Shown: positions 25,031 through 37,860 of the stretch, one piece after another
How the letters are laid out: each line of letters starts with the position of its first letter
Numbering within the stretch: the stretch's first letter is position 1
From: Pipra filicauda
Lineage: Eukaryota; Chordata; Aves; Passeriformes; Pipridae
DNA length: 64,000 bases
Reading direction: 5' to 3'
Assembly: GCF_003945595.2 (NCBI RefSeq)
Contig: NW_024104401.1
Span: 1,226,558-1,290,557, forward strand
Notes under the pieces: generated by a model
What the model was told of the DNA's origin: nothing
Database searches by the model: none
What the model saw: only the letters and a program-made list of their open reading frames with translations
Translations under genes and position numbers: made by a program

Positions 25031-26065
25031 GAAGTAGGTGAATATTTAAAGAATTTATTCAGTACAAAATACACTGGATATGCTTCAAGCTGACAGGTAT
25101 TTGGGAGGGAGGTCAGGTCCTTAACATCAGTTCTGTCAGAATAATTGGAATAATATAAACCACTATTTTATTCTCTTGCTTCATTCTGAGTTCATGCCTC
25201 TTAGAGCTCATTGCACTTCTGATTTTTGTGAGGATAACCCTGACCCTTGTAGGTCAGGGATTTCATTCTGTGTCACAGGTTGCAAATTTTAAATTATTAT
25301 CTGCAGTGTTTAAGTTTATACCAACAAATTGCTGTTTTTTCAGATTGTTTCCCCCATTGGCAAAATAACACTGGAGGTGATCTGAAGAATTATGCAGGAA
25401 AGGACTTAGTCCTGGTTGTCACACCAAAAGCTTAGAAAGCATGGCAGGAGTTCAGTCTCACCTTATATTTTGGAGATGTGGAATGATATATGTGTATAAT
25501 ATAGATGTTATATTATCTGTAGTATGAGACTTGTTATGGACAGAAACTTTAAAACAAAAGATGTGTTTTTCTGCTCAGGTGGAATAAGATGGGGGATTTT
25601 TCTTGTTGGGGATGTTTTTGGATTTCTGTGGGCTGACTGAAAAATGTCGGTCAGTGAATCAAAGTCCCACAGTGAAATGTGGGACTTTTCAATTAAAATT
25701 ACATGCTTTCCCTTCCTGTTTTTTGTCCAAACGTGACGTGGCGAAGAACTACAAAACGTTTTGTTTCCATGTATTTTGGCTGCCAAAAATAACTTTTCAA
25801 TTTTGGGTTGCACAAAGTTAAAATGAGTCTTTGGATTAAATATTCCTGGAAGGAAGGTAATGCTGGAAATTCATTTTCTGTCAGCTCTAGATTTTATTTA
25901 GATGGGAGTAAGAATTGCCTACCCTCTTAGTTAGTTACCATTTTCCTGCTTGGCATTTGGGATAGTCCTTTGGGATGCACAGGCATGAAGAGAAGATCTG
26001 ACAGCAGGGGAGAGAAAAAAAAACAACAAACATTCCTCTCATGTGTCTTCAGTTGCCTTTGTGAA

Positions 26066-26115
26066 AGTGAATGTTTGTTGGAGAGAGGGTGATTCCTACA
26101 AATCTGGATTAAAAT
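26066..26115 (+). repeat. 50-bp perfect direct repeat, copy 2
   Basis: Exact second copy of 24852-24901. It is followed by CACACAGGG, whereas copy 1 is followed by TGTGTGTG. It could be a templated insertion, a recent segmental duplication of a very short segment, or a fragment of an unrecognised dispersed repeat. Confidence 0.9.
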
Positions 26116-26698
26116 CACACAGGGCAGTGGCAAAAGAGTTGAACCATGCTGGGAAATGGAATTTCCCATCTTGCCTCAGGTTTGTCCCAGCCCTGTTGTT
26201 TGTGGGGTTATTCTAGGTGGGTGGAATCCTTCTGGCTCAAACACTAAAACTGGGGCTGTTCCAAGTGTCCCATTTTCATCTTAGTGCTGATCTTGGAGAT
26301 GGAAACACCCCCCAGAGAGTGTCAGGGGTAAGAACCATGTGTGACTGATGATAGGTGGGTGTTGAGGCAGTTGATGTGATTGGCAAGAGAGAATTTTGTT
26401 GTTGTTGTTCCTTATTTATTTTTTTGTCGAGTTTTTTGTTCTTTCGGTTTTTCTCTCTTTTTCCCCTTGTAATTGTCCCTGAGCAGCTCGGGATGCCCAG
26501 GGAGGGCCTTTCTCCACTGCTTCACCACCCGCTGCCCATCGCTGCACTTACATTTTGTTTCTCCTTTTCTCTCTAATTCATAGTTTTTCTTTTGACTGGA
26601 GGTGGAGTGATACATCTTTTGAGACACCCACTTTTTGTTTTGTTTACTCCTTGAGGGTTTCTCAGAAGGGTTGGGATCTCCACTGGCATCTCCACTGA

Positions 26699-27109
<411 letters not shown>

Positions 27110-29308
27110 TAAACTCTCTCTCGCCATGTGCCTTGTACAAATCCTGAGTTATATCTTCGCTGAGTGCCCAGGAAGAGCAGGTGTCAGAAGTTGAGTGACC
27201 CCGTTACTTTTTCCCTCTTGTGGAGGTTCCCTCAGCAGCTCAGCAGTGTTTTTGTTCAGTGACTGACCGACAAACCAGTGGGAGATGGAAACCTCCCTCC
27301 TGGCTCTTCCTCAGCCTAAATTACCCTGCCCTGTCTCTTTGTCTCGCTCGGCCACAAAGTTCCTGGCTCTTGGACTATCACTTTATGATTAATAATCTGC
27401 CTTCAGAAGTTCAAGCTCACTCAGGAATTTGTACCTGGCTGTCAGGTCTCTGGGTTCTCCTCTCAGATGTTCAAAGTCCTGCTCACTATGGACTTGATTA
27501 CTACTTTTTATGTGATGTATGTGAAACCATGAGCTGGTGGAGGGGTTGTTTCCTGTGAGAACAGCATTTTACCTACATCCTGTAGCTCCACACAGTGAAA
27601 ATCTGTCTGTGATCCATTGTCCTACCAAAACCTAAAGGTTTTTGTGCTTAATTTATCTGCTCAGTGTCAAAGAAAGATGTTTTGGAAATGCTTTGGTGGT
27701 TTCAGTAGATTTGAGGTGGCTGGCTCTAACATACTGGCTCAGGGGAAGCAGTGGCAGAGGGTTCAGGCAGGACAAAGACCTGCTGGGCCAGCCTGCACAG
27801 CTGGGCCAGGCTTTGCAGTTGGCTTCAGAAGGCTGTGACGGGGTCTGAGCAGGAGCTCTGGGGGGGCTCCATCCCAGGATGGAGGTTCAGCTCTCGGTGT
27901 TGCCTCCTGCACACGGGAGAGCTCGGCAGGAATTCTGTCTTGGCTTTGTCCACGTGTATCCCAGGATCCTGCTTTTCCCAGGTGAAATGGCAGGTGAACC
28001 TGGGCCCCCTCCCATGGTGCAGGAGTAGGTTTGTGCTGTTGTGTGTGATCAAGTCAACTGTTTCTTGTTGCCTTCTTTCGTTAGCCCTGAAAAATGAATT
28101 TGTGGTGCCACCTTTGGTTCATCTTCGAGAATGAAGCCACTACATTAATCAGGCTACTTAGATGAATCACTGCATATAGAAGTGCTCAGGGAGACCTAAG
28201 GAGAGGGTTTGTTCAGACATAAAGGGGATTCCTGCTGTAGGTGTATGTTTTATTAGACAGGTGACATAATGATTTCATCAGGTACAGTGTAATCCAGAGT
28301 TCTCATGTTCTTGCATCTGACAAATACATGTTTCTCCTTACTGTTGAGAGGAGCTGGAGAGATGCCTCAGTTCTAAATACTTGCAAGGAAAAGGCTTACA
28401 CTCAATTGATATTTTATTTTAAAAAAAGAAAGATTGCATTACTTTAGTAGTCATATAATAAACATCATGAAAAATCTGAAATCCGTGTGACTGTGATAAA
28501 AAGAGCACCATCCATTTAAATTAAGTAATTCGTTTGGGATTGAGTTTTACTTATAGAAAATCAACTTTATTCTCTTTGTATTTTATGCTCAGGGCTTATT
28601 TTAATTCTCCTGCTTTGTTTCTGTACATCTTCGTGGTTATATTCAGCTGCTTCTGATTGTCACCAACACCATTGCACTTTCTTTCCTGCATTCCCTAACA
28701 TTTTGGGACAAAAAGATTCATTTTATAAATAGGAATTTCCAGCTCTGTGTTCAAGTGCACAGTTGTGTGATGGAAGAGGTACTAGAAAAAGCAGAACTAA
28801 GATGATGTGAAAATTTTCCCACAAAGCAATTGTAATCTTGCTTTGCTGCTTCCATCCTTCTGCTGTTTGCAGCAGGGACTGAAATGAGATTTTTCACATA
28901 AATACCACAAAGCTCTGCTTCTTCCAAGTGTGTGCCTCCTTTTGTGCTTTACTTTGGTCTCTGCCAGCATCACAATCCTTCTGTCTGAGCTGTGGCAAGA
29001 AAGTAAGTTCAGGTTGTTCAGGTAGAAGTTGTGTGTGCCGTTTTCTCAGTGCTGTTTGGAGTTTGGCACGAGGAATCCCATTGGAAGCAGCTAACATGGA
29101 CCTGAAAGGAGGGTTAAACAACCCCTCTTTTTTTGTTGTTGGGGATTGAAGGGGAGAGAGGCAACTGAAGCTGAGGGACTGGGGGAAGAGGCAAGAAAGT
29201 AAGTGAGAAGAAATAATTTGGGGAGCTGAGATTTGGAGTTCCAGTGGAGAAGGGACAGAGGGAGACCAAGGATGTTTGGAGATTAGGGAAGATGGAAGCG
29301 TTTAGCAA

Positions 29309-29652
29309 AGCCCCTTCTGAAGGGGAAGAAAGCTGAGAGCTGGTGCTGGGGGGCTCCAAGAGAGCTGGGGAGGGACTTTGGACAAGGGCCTGGAGTGACA
29401 GGACACAGGGAATGGCTTTCCACTGCCAGAGGGCAGAGTTAGATGGGATATTGGGAAGGAATTCTTGGCTGGGAGGGTGGGGAGGCCCTGGCACAGGTTG
29501 CCCACAGAAGCTGTGGCTGCCCCTGGATCCCTGGAAGTGTCCAAGGCCAGCTTGGACAGGGCTTGGAGCAGCCTGGGCTAGTGGAAGGTGTCCCTGCCCA
29601 TGGCAGGGGATGGAATGAGGTCCCTTCCAACCCAAACCATTCTGGAATTCCA
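29309..29652 (+). mobile_element. CR1 LINE 3'-end fragment (about 340 bp)
   Basis: CCTTCTGAAGGGGAAGAAAG, GATGGGATATTGGGAAGG, GTTGCCCACAGAAGCTGTGG, GGTGTCCCTGCCCATGGCAG, and a CCATTCTGGAATTCC end. One of the longer, better preserved copies. Confidence 0.95.
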
Positions 29653-30039
29653 TAAGCAGATTTCCAGGTTGTTCAGTGCCTCTGGATCAAAAGCAACACC
29701 TTGGATGGCCTCAAGCATTGACCTGAGAGGTTTTGGGAGCACAGGTGTGGTGGGCTCCCCAAGGAAGCCGTGTGGGATAAAGCAGTAGGACGAGGCAGAG
29801 GTCTGGCTGAGGGTGTTGGTGTGATCCCAGGGAAGAAGGGGGAATAAGCAGCAGAAAAAGTTGGTGAGGCAGCAGAAAACCTAAGCACGTGTGGATCCTG
29901 AGTATGAAAGGGAACGGGGACCAGCTGGCCCTGAGCAGGGGTGTCCATGGGTCCATGACTAGGTCAGCTTTGGAAAGCTGGTAATTGGTTCCAGCAATTA
30001 CCAGAGCCCTGAGAGCCGCCGCTCAAACTTCGGGAGCCC

Positions 30040-30420
30040 TGTGACAAATTGGAGCTGACTGCTGGTGCAGGAGTATCGACTTCCCATTTCCAAACAGGGG
30101 CATCATTAGTCAAGAAAAGCATCTTTTAATTACTCACAGGAAGAAAAAAAGAGAAAGGGGGAAAGAAAGGAAACAGATCTCTCAGTATGGATCGTGCAAC
30201 AACCACCAGGTTTTTTTGTGAGTGTATTCAATATTAAATTTACTGTCTTGGCGGGGGGAGCGGGCAGAGTTTGCCTGCAGTCCCTCCCTCGGTAATGCGG
30301 GTTTAATTTGGAGTGAGAAGTCAAATTAGAGTAAATCAATGTTGCGACAATTAACCGGGGCTGGGGATGAGATCAGGACTCTCCTCTAATTGCTATTGAT
30401 ACTGTTTGAGCACACTCTGC
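30040..30420. promoter_or_regulatory. Candidate conserved non-coding element
   Basis: Repeat-free stretch in the 30.7-kb intron with TTTTAATTACTC, TCAATATTAAATTTAC, GGTTTAATTTGG, GACAATTAACC and CTAATTGCTATTG motifs. Its second half also carries isolated CpGs, often retained in constrained sequence. Called from motif content and texture only. Confidence 0.4.
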
Positions 30421-31794
30421 CAGCGGTGCTTTGCAGTGGGGCAGCACACGAGTGTCCCGGTGGGGCAGCGCTGCTCCGGGAACGTTGGAGAGGTGGGGAA
30501 GCCGGCCTGGGGACTCTGTGCCATGTGTGACCTGGGCCTTTTGCACTGGTCTGTCAGTCTCCTACAGGTATTTACCTTCCTCCTGGCACACCTTGCAGGT
30601 TTTGCTTTCTCCACATTACTGTTCCTACCCACGTGGATTCTGTCTGCAGACTTGGTTGCCACCATCGACTTCCTGAGATGTTGTTGGCCTTTTCCAAAGG
30701 GGACAAGCTGCCACCATCCCCCTGCCCACTCCAGGAGACGATTATCTGCTCCCTCTCCCTCTTCCTCTGAGCTCCCAAGGTCTCCATCTCTGTCTCACTG
30801 GGATGATGTGTCACCTCCACCAGCTGGAAGCTGCTGGGCAAGCGGAGGGAAGGCAGGGTCATGTCCAGGCACCCTGCTTCTTGTTTTCCTACTCAAGTGA
30901 TGCCAGATATCTGCATTAGCTACCCTAAAGGGCTAACCTTAAGTGCAAACCTTAAAAGGCTCCACCATTTTGGTATCTTTTTAAGAATATTCATAAATAG
31001 GACAAACACCCAATTCCATTAAAACTATTTTTTAAGTGATGGGTGGCAGAAGCCCAGGCGTGGTTTTAAGCTCTGCTCTTCAGCTGGAGCATCTGCAGCA
31101 GTCGTGCTCGGGTTTGTTTGCACAGCAGTCACCCTGTTTGTTCTGGGTACCAAAGGTGGTAGGAAAATCCAGTGCTGGCTGAGCAGTGTGGAGTTGGGAG
31201 CCAGCAGTGCCGGGAATTACCTTTCACCTTCCACTGTGAGATCCAGTTTGATCCCTCACTCACTAATGACTGAATTTAATGGTGTCGAGAAAACATTATG
31301 CAGCTCGACTGTATTTAGCTGAGTTTTACAGTCCTGCACTAAAGCCTGGCTTGCTGTTCCGAGGCTGAGCTGCCTTCTGGGGTATAACTGATGAAAAATA
31401 TTAGACCATGTCTTCTGTGAAAAAAATTGACCCGTACCGTCTTTTTTCGCAAAAATAATTAATCCTTTTTTTTAGACAGTGCAAATAAAGGGCAAGCCCT
31501 GGGAAACAGGGTACTTGGGATCCCAGAATCGTATCCTGGGTCTGGTAGGGATGCCTCATCTCTGGCTCCTTTTGGAGCTGCTGTTATGGTGCTGTTGGTC
31601 TTGGATTCCTGGCATAAGGCGGCAGCGTCACAAACGGGGCCTGGGGGAGCATCGGGACCTCTCTGTCCGCATTGTCAGCTCCGGTTTCTTGGCGGTTCTT
31701 GGCCTGATGAGGTCAGTGTTTTGTGCCTTTTCAATGCTTCTCCACGCTTGACACCTTTCCCGTTTCAGGGGTGGGGGAAGGGGGTTTTTAAAAA

Positions 31795-31800
<6 letters not shown>

Positions 31801-31825
<25 letters not shown>
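31801..31825. repeat. A25 homopolymer
   Basis: Uninterrupted run of 25 A after TAAATT. No retropseudogene could be recognised upstream, so this is read as a simple homopolymer and a likely length polymorphism. Confidence 0.9.
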
Positions 31826-31879
31826 GGAAGATTTTATTGTGAAGGGCTGACCAGAACCCATCTGCAGTTGGGTGGCATC

Positions 31880-32790
31880 TGCTCCCCACATGTCACTTCC
31901 CTCATTAACAAGCAATTGAATTAATTAAATGCTACTCAGAACACGCATAACAAGCTACCGGCAGTGTCCAAATTAGCACTGATAATCAAGGATGATTTCC
32001 TTTATTATCCTGCTAAGTGGTGTGCAGGCTCTGATCTCCCTGTCTGCCCTCATCTATTTACATACCCCCAGCTTCTGCCTTTAGAAGCCGAGGTTATCTT
32101 ACCTAGTTAATTTGCCACGATCACCAAGCATGGCGGATTGATATTCCTGCCTCTGCTGAAGCAAACCCCCTCCTTTCTCCCCCTTTTCCTTCCTCCCCAA
32201 GCCTGGTCCTTTGTATCTCAAGCTCACTGATAAATTAAAAGCCACCCCTGTGGTCTCTCAAGTGAGTAATAGAGGCAGAAATTTCATTTTGCAACTGGCT
32301 GATTTAATGATCCAAAGGGTAATTAATGGCCTGATTATCTTAATGTTAAATATGTCCGGCAGCAATTACTGTGACCTCCCGCTTGTCAAGGTCCAGGCTA
32401 TGCTCTTCTTTCAATTAAGTTCTCTGGGGCTTAATGGTATGAATAAACTCCTCTGATTCTATCATTCCGGACTCTGAGATTTAAGCGAGCTGGGGGCTCG
32501 TTTGGAGTTTTAATCAGCCCGTCTTCTACTTGAGCGATCAGAGTTAACAATTATAACAAGGACAGTTTAACTTTCTTTCTTCCCCCCCTCCCCTTTCTAC
32601 TTCTTTATATTTTTTTTTATCTTTTTTTTTTTTTTTGAACGCTCGGAGGGGATTTTGTTGGCGGCAGCGGCAGCTTTGCTGGGCCAGTCTCTCCCTATAT
32701 AAATTATCATGTGAATGCCGCTGTTTTTCCGTTTGACAGGCTTAATTAATTGGCAGGAGCGCCCGAAAATGACAGTGCCACTAATTGCAA
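31880..32790. promoter_or_regulatory. Large candidate enhancer block rich in homeodomain motifs
   Basis: About 0.9 kb with no CR1 and very high density of ATTA/TAAT cores: TTAATTAA palindromes at 31921-31928 and 32742-32749, GGTAATTAATGG and CTGATTATCTTAATG around 32310-32350, TTTTAATCAGCC near 32509, and CAATTATAACAAGG near 32549. A pyrimidine-rich T run at about 32575-32636 divides it. The non-repetitive texture is the strongest in the window for conserved regulatory DNA. It may serve AGAP1 or the neighbouring GBX2; no alignment was possible. Confidence 0.45.
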
Positions 32791-33239
32791 CTCCAAGTGC
32801 ATTTCTGTCATTGCAGCACGCTTGTCACGGGCAGGGCCCGCTCGGCGCCACGCCGGGGCTGTGGGGACGGTTCCCATCCCGGGTCTCACGTCTGGGCCGG
32901 GGACGTGATGGGATGTGATGGCCCAAGATGTGCCTGTGGGTTCTCCAGGCACGCAGTTTGTGTGCAAGAGTGACATTTACTGCCAGTAGAGTTTAGACAG
33001 CTGGGCTTCTGCCGACCCAGCAGCTGCTCGGGGACTTAAGGTTTGACTTAAAGGTTTCACTTAAGGTATTTCAGCAAGTCCCGTGAACAAGGGAGGTTTT
33101 GGGAAGGAATTAAGAAGAAGAATTAAAATAAAAATACACCAACAAAGCCCAGGAGTTGTAACTCACTCCTGGTCTTTCTGGTGGCTGAACTCCACCGAGC
33201 AGCACAGCTCCCAGTGAGCTGGAGTTCTATTAGCTCTCT

Positions 33240-33510
33240 TTTGGACAGCAGATATTTCATAAAGGTAATGAGGAAAATGTATAAATTATTAGTTACGGTG
33301 GTATTGCGTTTTCAAACACGGGCATAAATAAAAAGACTGATTCATTGCTGCCAGTAAACTCAAAGCTCCCCCCTGTACAGCTGTAAAAGTGAACCAATTC
33401 TCACATACTGGGTCGTGGGCTTCCAGATTGGAGTCACTGCATTGCTTTGCAATCAAATTAAAAAGATAAGAATAAAATTTGTCACTTACCAGTAGCTTCC
33501 AGGAAATGCA
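33240..33510. promoter_or_regulatory. Candidate conserved non-coding element
   Basis: Repeat-free, with TAAATTATTAGTTACGG, GCATAAATAAAAAG, CTTTGCAATCAAATT and AGATAAGA (GATA-type) motifs. It may be the distal part of the block at 31.9-32.8 kb. Called from texture and motifs only. Confidence 0.38.
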
Positions 33511-34072
33511 TCTAATAGGAATGACTAAGTGAGGCAAATGGAATGTCAGCTGGGGTGGCTGCTGGTCAGACTTCACCCTTTGGAGGCCTGGGAAGCTCAG
33601 ACGCAGCACTCCAGAGGTGCAGGTTAGTGCACTGTGTTTTGCTGTCCTTGTGGCTGCCTGGCAGACCTTGTCATGCAGGAGCTGATCCGGGAAAGCACTG
33701 GTGCCTGTACAGGCATGGGAGATGCCTGGATGATTAAAAATCAAAACAAAACAACCACAACAACACAAAACCCTCGACCCGGGTTGTCCAAGTTAATGAG
33801 CACTTCAGATAAAATGCTCCCCGGTTCAACTGCACGTTCCTTGTGTGCAAGTCTGCCTTTGATAAAAGCTCAAATACTTCTTAAACAGAAGCCTGTCTTG
33901 CAATAATTATTATAATCCTTATTTTCCTCATTGGTGGTGAAAGAGAAACCTGCAAAGGAAGTGTTTCTGTCTCCTTCAGCTGTGTATTAGAGCATTTGTG
34001 AAAAAGCAGAGGTGTAAAAACCACAATATTGTTGTTCTTTTCAATCTAAATAGCATCAGAACCACTTTATGA

Positions 34073-34217
34073 AATCCCTGGAAGTGTCCAAGGACAGGTT
34101 GGATGGGACTTGGAGCAACCCAGGCTAGTGGAAGGTGTCCCTGCCTGTGGCAGGGGGTGTAGAACAAGATGAGCTTTAGGGTCCTTCCAACCCAAACCAT
34201 TCCATGATTCTCTCATG
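34073..34217 (+). mobile_element. CR1 LINE 3'-end fragment
   Basis: CCCTGGAAGTGTCCAAGGAC, CTAGTGGAAGGTGTCCCTGC, CCATTCCATGATTCTCTCATG. Confidence 0.93.
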
Positions 34218-37200
34218 AGCAGTGGGCCAGAGGCAATGGCCAAACTTTGGATACTAAAGCTGAATAGAAGGGAAGGGCCTTCAAGGAGGTTTACTTTCAA
34301 ACAAAAGGAAGAGAAAGGCAACGGTCCCTGTTTTAGCAGTTTTTTGCCATTTTCATACAATTGCAGAGACATTTGGGTTTCTTCCCTGACATGTCATTCC
34401 CAGGAGTTGTGGAAATCACTGACCCCTTGTTTTCAAAGGTAGTTTTCAGTGTCTGTGGGAAAAAAAACCAAGAAACTCCCTCTGGGCACACTCAGAAGAC
34501 TCAAGGAAAGGTGCCCTTGGGTGTGTTAACCTTCCAGTGATGGGGGACATCCTGCCTCTGGAGGTCTCTGCAGCAGGGCAGGTGATAGAGACTGAAATGC
34601 TTTACCTTGGAGGTGCAGTCAGCTCCAGGTACCTTTATTCAGCCGAGATTCTTCACAGCTCCTGGCTGGTTTTGGCTGCCACGCTGAAAAGCACCAGGTT
34701 AAGCTGAAATGCCCTAAATAAGAAGTTGATGAGCTTGTTACACTTTGGAAAATCTAGGATTTGTGTTCAGGACTCAGGCAAGGAGGATTTCTTTGTGTTG
34801 TGTGAGCAGTGATGAGATAGGGAAAAGAGCACTCCTAAGTCAATAATCAGCTGTACAAAAAGTGATATTTTTTTTGTTGTTTGCTAGAATAAGAACCAGT
34901 CCAGTGGGTGAGTGCCTGTTGTGAAGGGCTCAAGATCCGTGTAGGATCTTGGCTCCAAACTTAATTTCTGGTTTAAATATGGCCTGATTATTTCTCTTTT
35001 TGTCTTAGTTCTCTCCCAGACACCTGGCAGAGCTAGGGAGCATCTCAGATTTGAAGATGAACGTCTTTTCACTGGACTTCACATCTGCTTGGCCAAAAGC
35101 TACTTGAAAAGGTCAACTCAGAACGTACTAATAGAGAGGGAACCATCACAGTGTTTATTAGAAACTACTTGGGCCACTGTTTAACTGTGGCACTGCAACA
35201 GGAGTGTGGAAGAGCAAGAAGATTCATTTCCAGTGGGAAAAAAAAATGGATATTTTATTTGTGAATTGGTGGGAGATGTGGCTCACATCAAGCTAATGAC
35301 CAAAGGCCAGTACAGCTGAAAAGGAATCAGATGTCAGCCACTGTGGGTTAGTCTTGCCCCAGAAAAGTCCTTGATTTTTTTATAAGCATTTAGAAAGAAA
35401 ACAGAAATGAGATCAGAGACTAAAACAGGACATGTTGGAGAGGAGTACATCTCTGTTAACTAGGCTTTCTTGAACCCATTTTTTATCATTTACATGCTCA
35501 AACGTGTGCATGCACACATCTGCTACTCCACAGCACCTGAGGAATAGGTATGGAGAGTTTCATCTTAAATATGGCAAGCTAAAAGCAACTGAAAAATGAA
35601 GTTTGCTGTCTAAAGCATTGAGCAGCCTTGCCAAGGTCCTCTTTGCCCTCACTCTCTTTCACAGTAACTATTTTATCAGTTATTTCCAAAAGAAAAAGCA
35701 CTGAACACTTGTGTTGCTATTGAAATTCAGCTGTTTGTGAGGCTGAAACTTGTAATCATAAAAAGACCAAAATAAAACCATTGAGGAAAAAAATGCCCAA
35801 AGCATCAGCTATTAGGGGATCCCCTGGGTCAGATCCAAAGGCTCATCTGTGAGTACTTTGGGAACTACTGTGAGTTGAGCACTTGCTGCTGCTGAGAAAC
35901 TCAACAGAGCTGCTGGCAGGGGAGACATCCAGGAGGAGAGGAAATATTCTGTTTTGTTAGATAGAAATCTTAGGTAAAATATTTTCTTTTCCTTTGGAGC
36001 TTTTCTGTGTAGTTGGTGTTTGACCCGTTCTTTGCATTCCTCCAGCCCTGAGGTCACATCTTCCTCTCTGTACATCAGCTCTCCCCAAACATAAAGCAGT
36101 TTGACTAATCATAATTCAGATTGCTTTCTGTGTGTGGCATAAGTTGCTGTAAAGCCAATTTATTCCTGGTTTGTGCTGCTGAGCCTTTGTTATATAAATT
36201 CTTTCTACCGTTTCTACACACATTTTCTGGTGTTAAGAGATATATAAACTGCTTGTGGTTAAACATGAGGACAGGCTGTCACTGGATAGGCTGAGGGGGA
36301 GGGAGGTGGTCCTCAGGTTACCTTTTCCCAGGTGGGGTGTTCCAGTAAGGTTGCATTCACGGGCAGCAGTCTTTTGGTGGTTGTCACTAGTGGCGGTGGT
36401 CAGCCTGTGCTGGTTTTGCCCCTCTCAGCCCTCGGGGGTTGTTTGAATGGCTCGTGGGTTTGTTTCAGCTCCTGGGGAGGGAAGAGCGTGGCTAAAGCCA
36501 CGGTGGGGATGCTGAGCAGTACTTTAGGAACAGGCAGTGCTCCTGGTGGCTTTGCTGGCCAGTGACACGAGGCACAGAAGCAGCAGCATCCCTTCGCTTT
36601 GGTCGTGGCTACAGAACCCGCAGGGCTCCCTGACAGTAACTGTGACCAACTTTCTTTTGTGCTTTTTTCCCTTTTTTCCCCCCTTTGTTTAAGACTGAGC
36701 TTTGTTTCTGGCTCTGCAGGAAGCTGGTAGCCTATGGCAAGGGACTGGGGAGAGGAGACTTCAGTAAGATAACTAAATGAAAAGGGCAGCAGTGAAAAGA
36801 TGGTGCTGGCTTTTGACTGGACTGAAACTTGAGATACACGAGCCCGAATGCAGGTTCCCCACAGCTCTCACATATCCTCAGTTCCTCAGAGATAATGCTC
36901 TTACTGCTGCATTTTTCCGTGTCAGGGTGCTGGGGGGTGGGGGCACTGAAAGAGTGACCAGGAGAAATCAGACATTCAAATAATTAAATAGCAGGTTAAA
37001 ATGTGTGGAGGTGAGCACAGGTGAGGGCTGGGAGGCAGGAGTCAGAGGGAGATGAAATGTCTCCCCGTGCCTATTAACGAGGTCGTGCAGACAGGGCCGA
37101 GTCCTGTCGCTGAAGCATTTTTTGTGCGAGTCTGTGAGAGGTTGGGGAGCTGGAAGAACCATCCCTTGGTAATTGGGGAGCCTCAAAAGGTGCAGATGGG

Positions 37201-37784
37201 ACAGGCTTCAAAAAGCCTTCGTGCTGAACAGATGATTATGTCATGGCCTAGAAATCTTCCAGCTAACTTTGCTTTTCCCCCCAAAGATTTACATTTTCCT
37301 TGTTTCATCCGGGTCAGAATTTCTTAAGGGATGTTTTTACTGTATTTTCACTTCTCAACAGCACCGGGCAGGCTTAGGAAACCGAGGTGCACACACAATA
37401 AAATCACTGCCCCATCAATGCTTTTTAGATTCCTCTGCAGGTGGAAAGAACAGGATTGTGTCACTGTGTGCTAAAACTGAAGGATGTCTTATGAAAATGA
37501 TATCCAGAAGTTGCCTTTTTTTCCTTTCTCATCTCAAGAAGCCAAAATTTGCAGCCCTAATCCTTCGCTAATGACATATGTGTGTGCTCATATCTGAGCC
37601 CCTCCAGACCAGATCTGCTTTGGCCACTTGTGCAGCTCCCACAGCTCAGACCAGTCGTAAATAGATACCTGAGATTGCTTGGATTCACCTGTTCCGTTCA
37701 GGCAAAGAGGAGGAAAAGAGAAAAGCAGCTACAGAAATTAACTGGCGTTACTCGTTGGGACTCCCAGTCTAGGCGAAAAGTTAA

Positions 37785-37860
37785 AATATTATTATTTTAA
37801 ATCATATTATTATTTAACGTAGTATTTAAAATAAATATGATTATTTAAAAATATTATTGC
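37785..37860. repeat. AT-rich low-complexity stretch
   Basis: Repeated ATTATT and TTTAAA words with no regular unit. Confidence 0.7.

Noticed and set aside
29114..29653. 179-codon minus-strand frame
   Set aside because: Mostly the reverse strand of the CR1 copy at 29309-29652.
31741..31830. Possible processed pseudogene ending in the A25 tract
   Set aside because: No coding remnant, target-site duplication or gene-like sequence could be recognised upstream of the A run.
36255..36565. G-rich stretch with open frames that looked like a possible exon
   Set aside because: No recognisable protein similarity and no convincing paired splice sites. Phases of exons D and E join directly without an extra exon.
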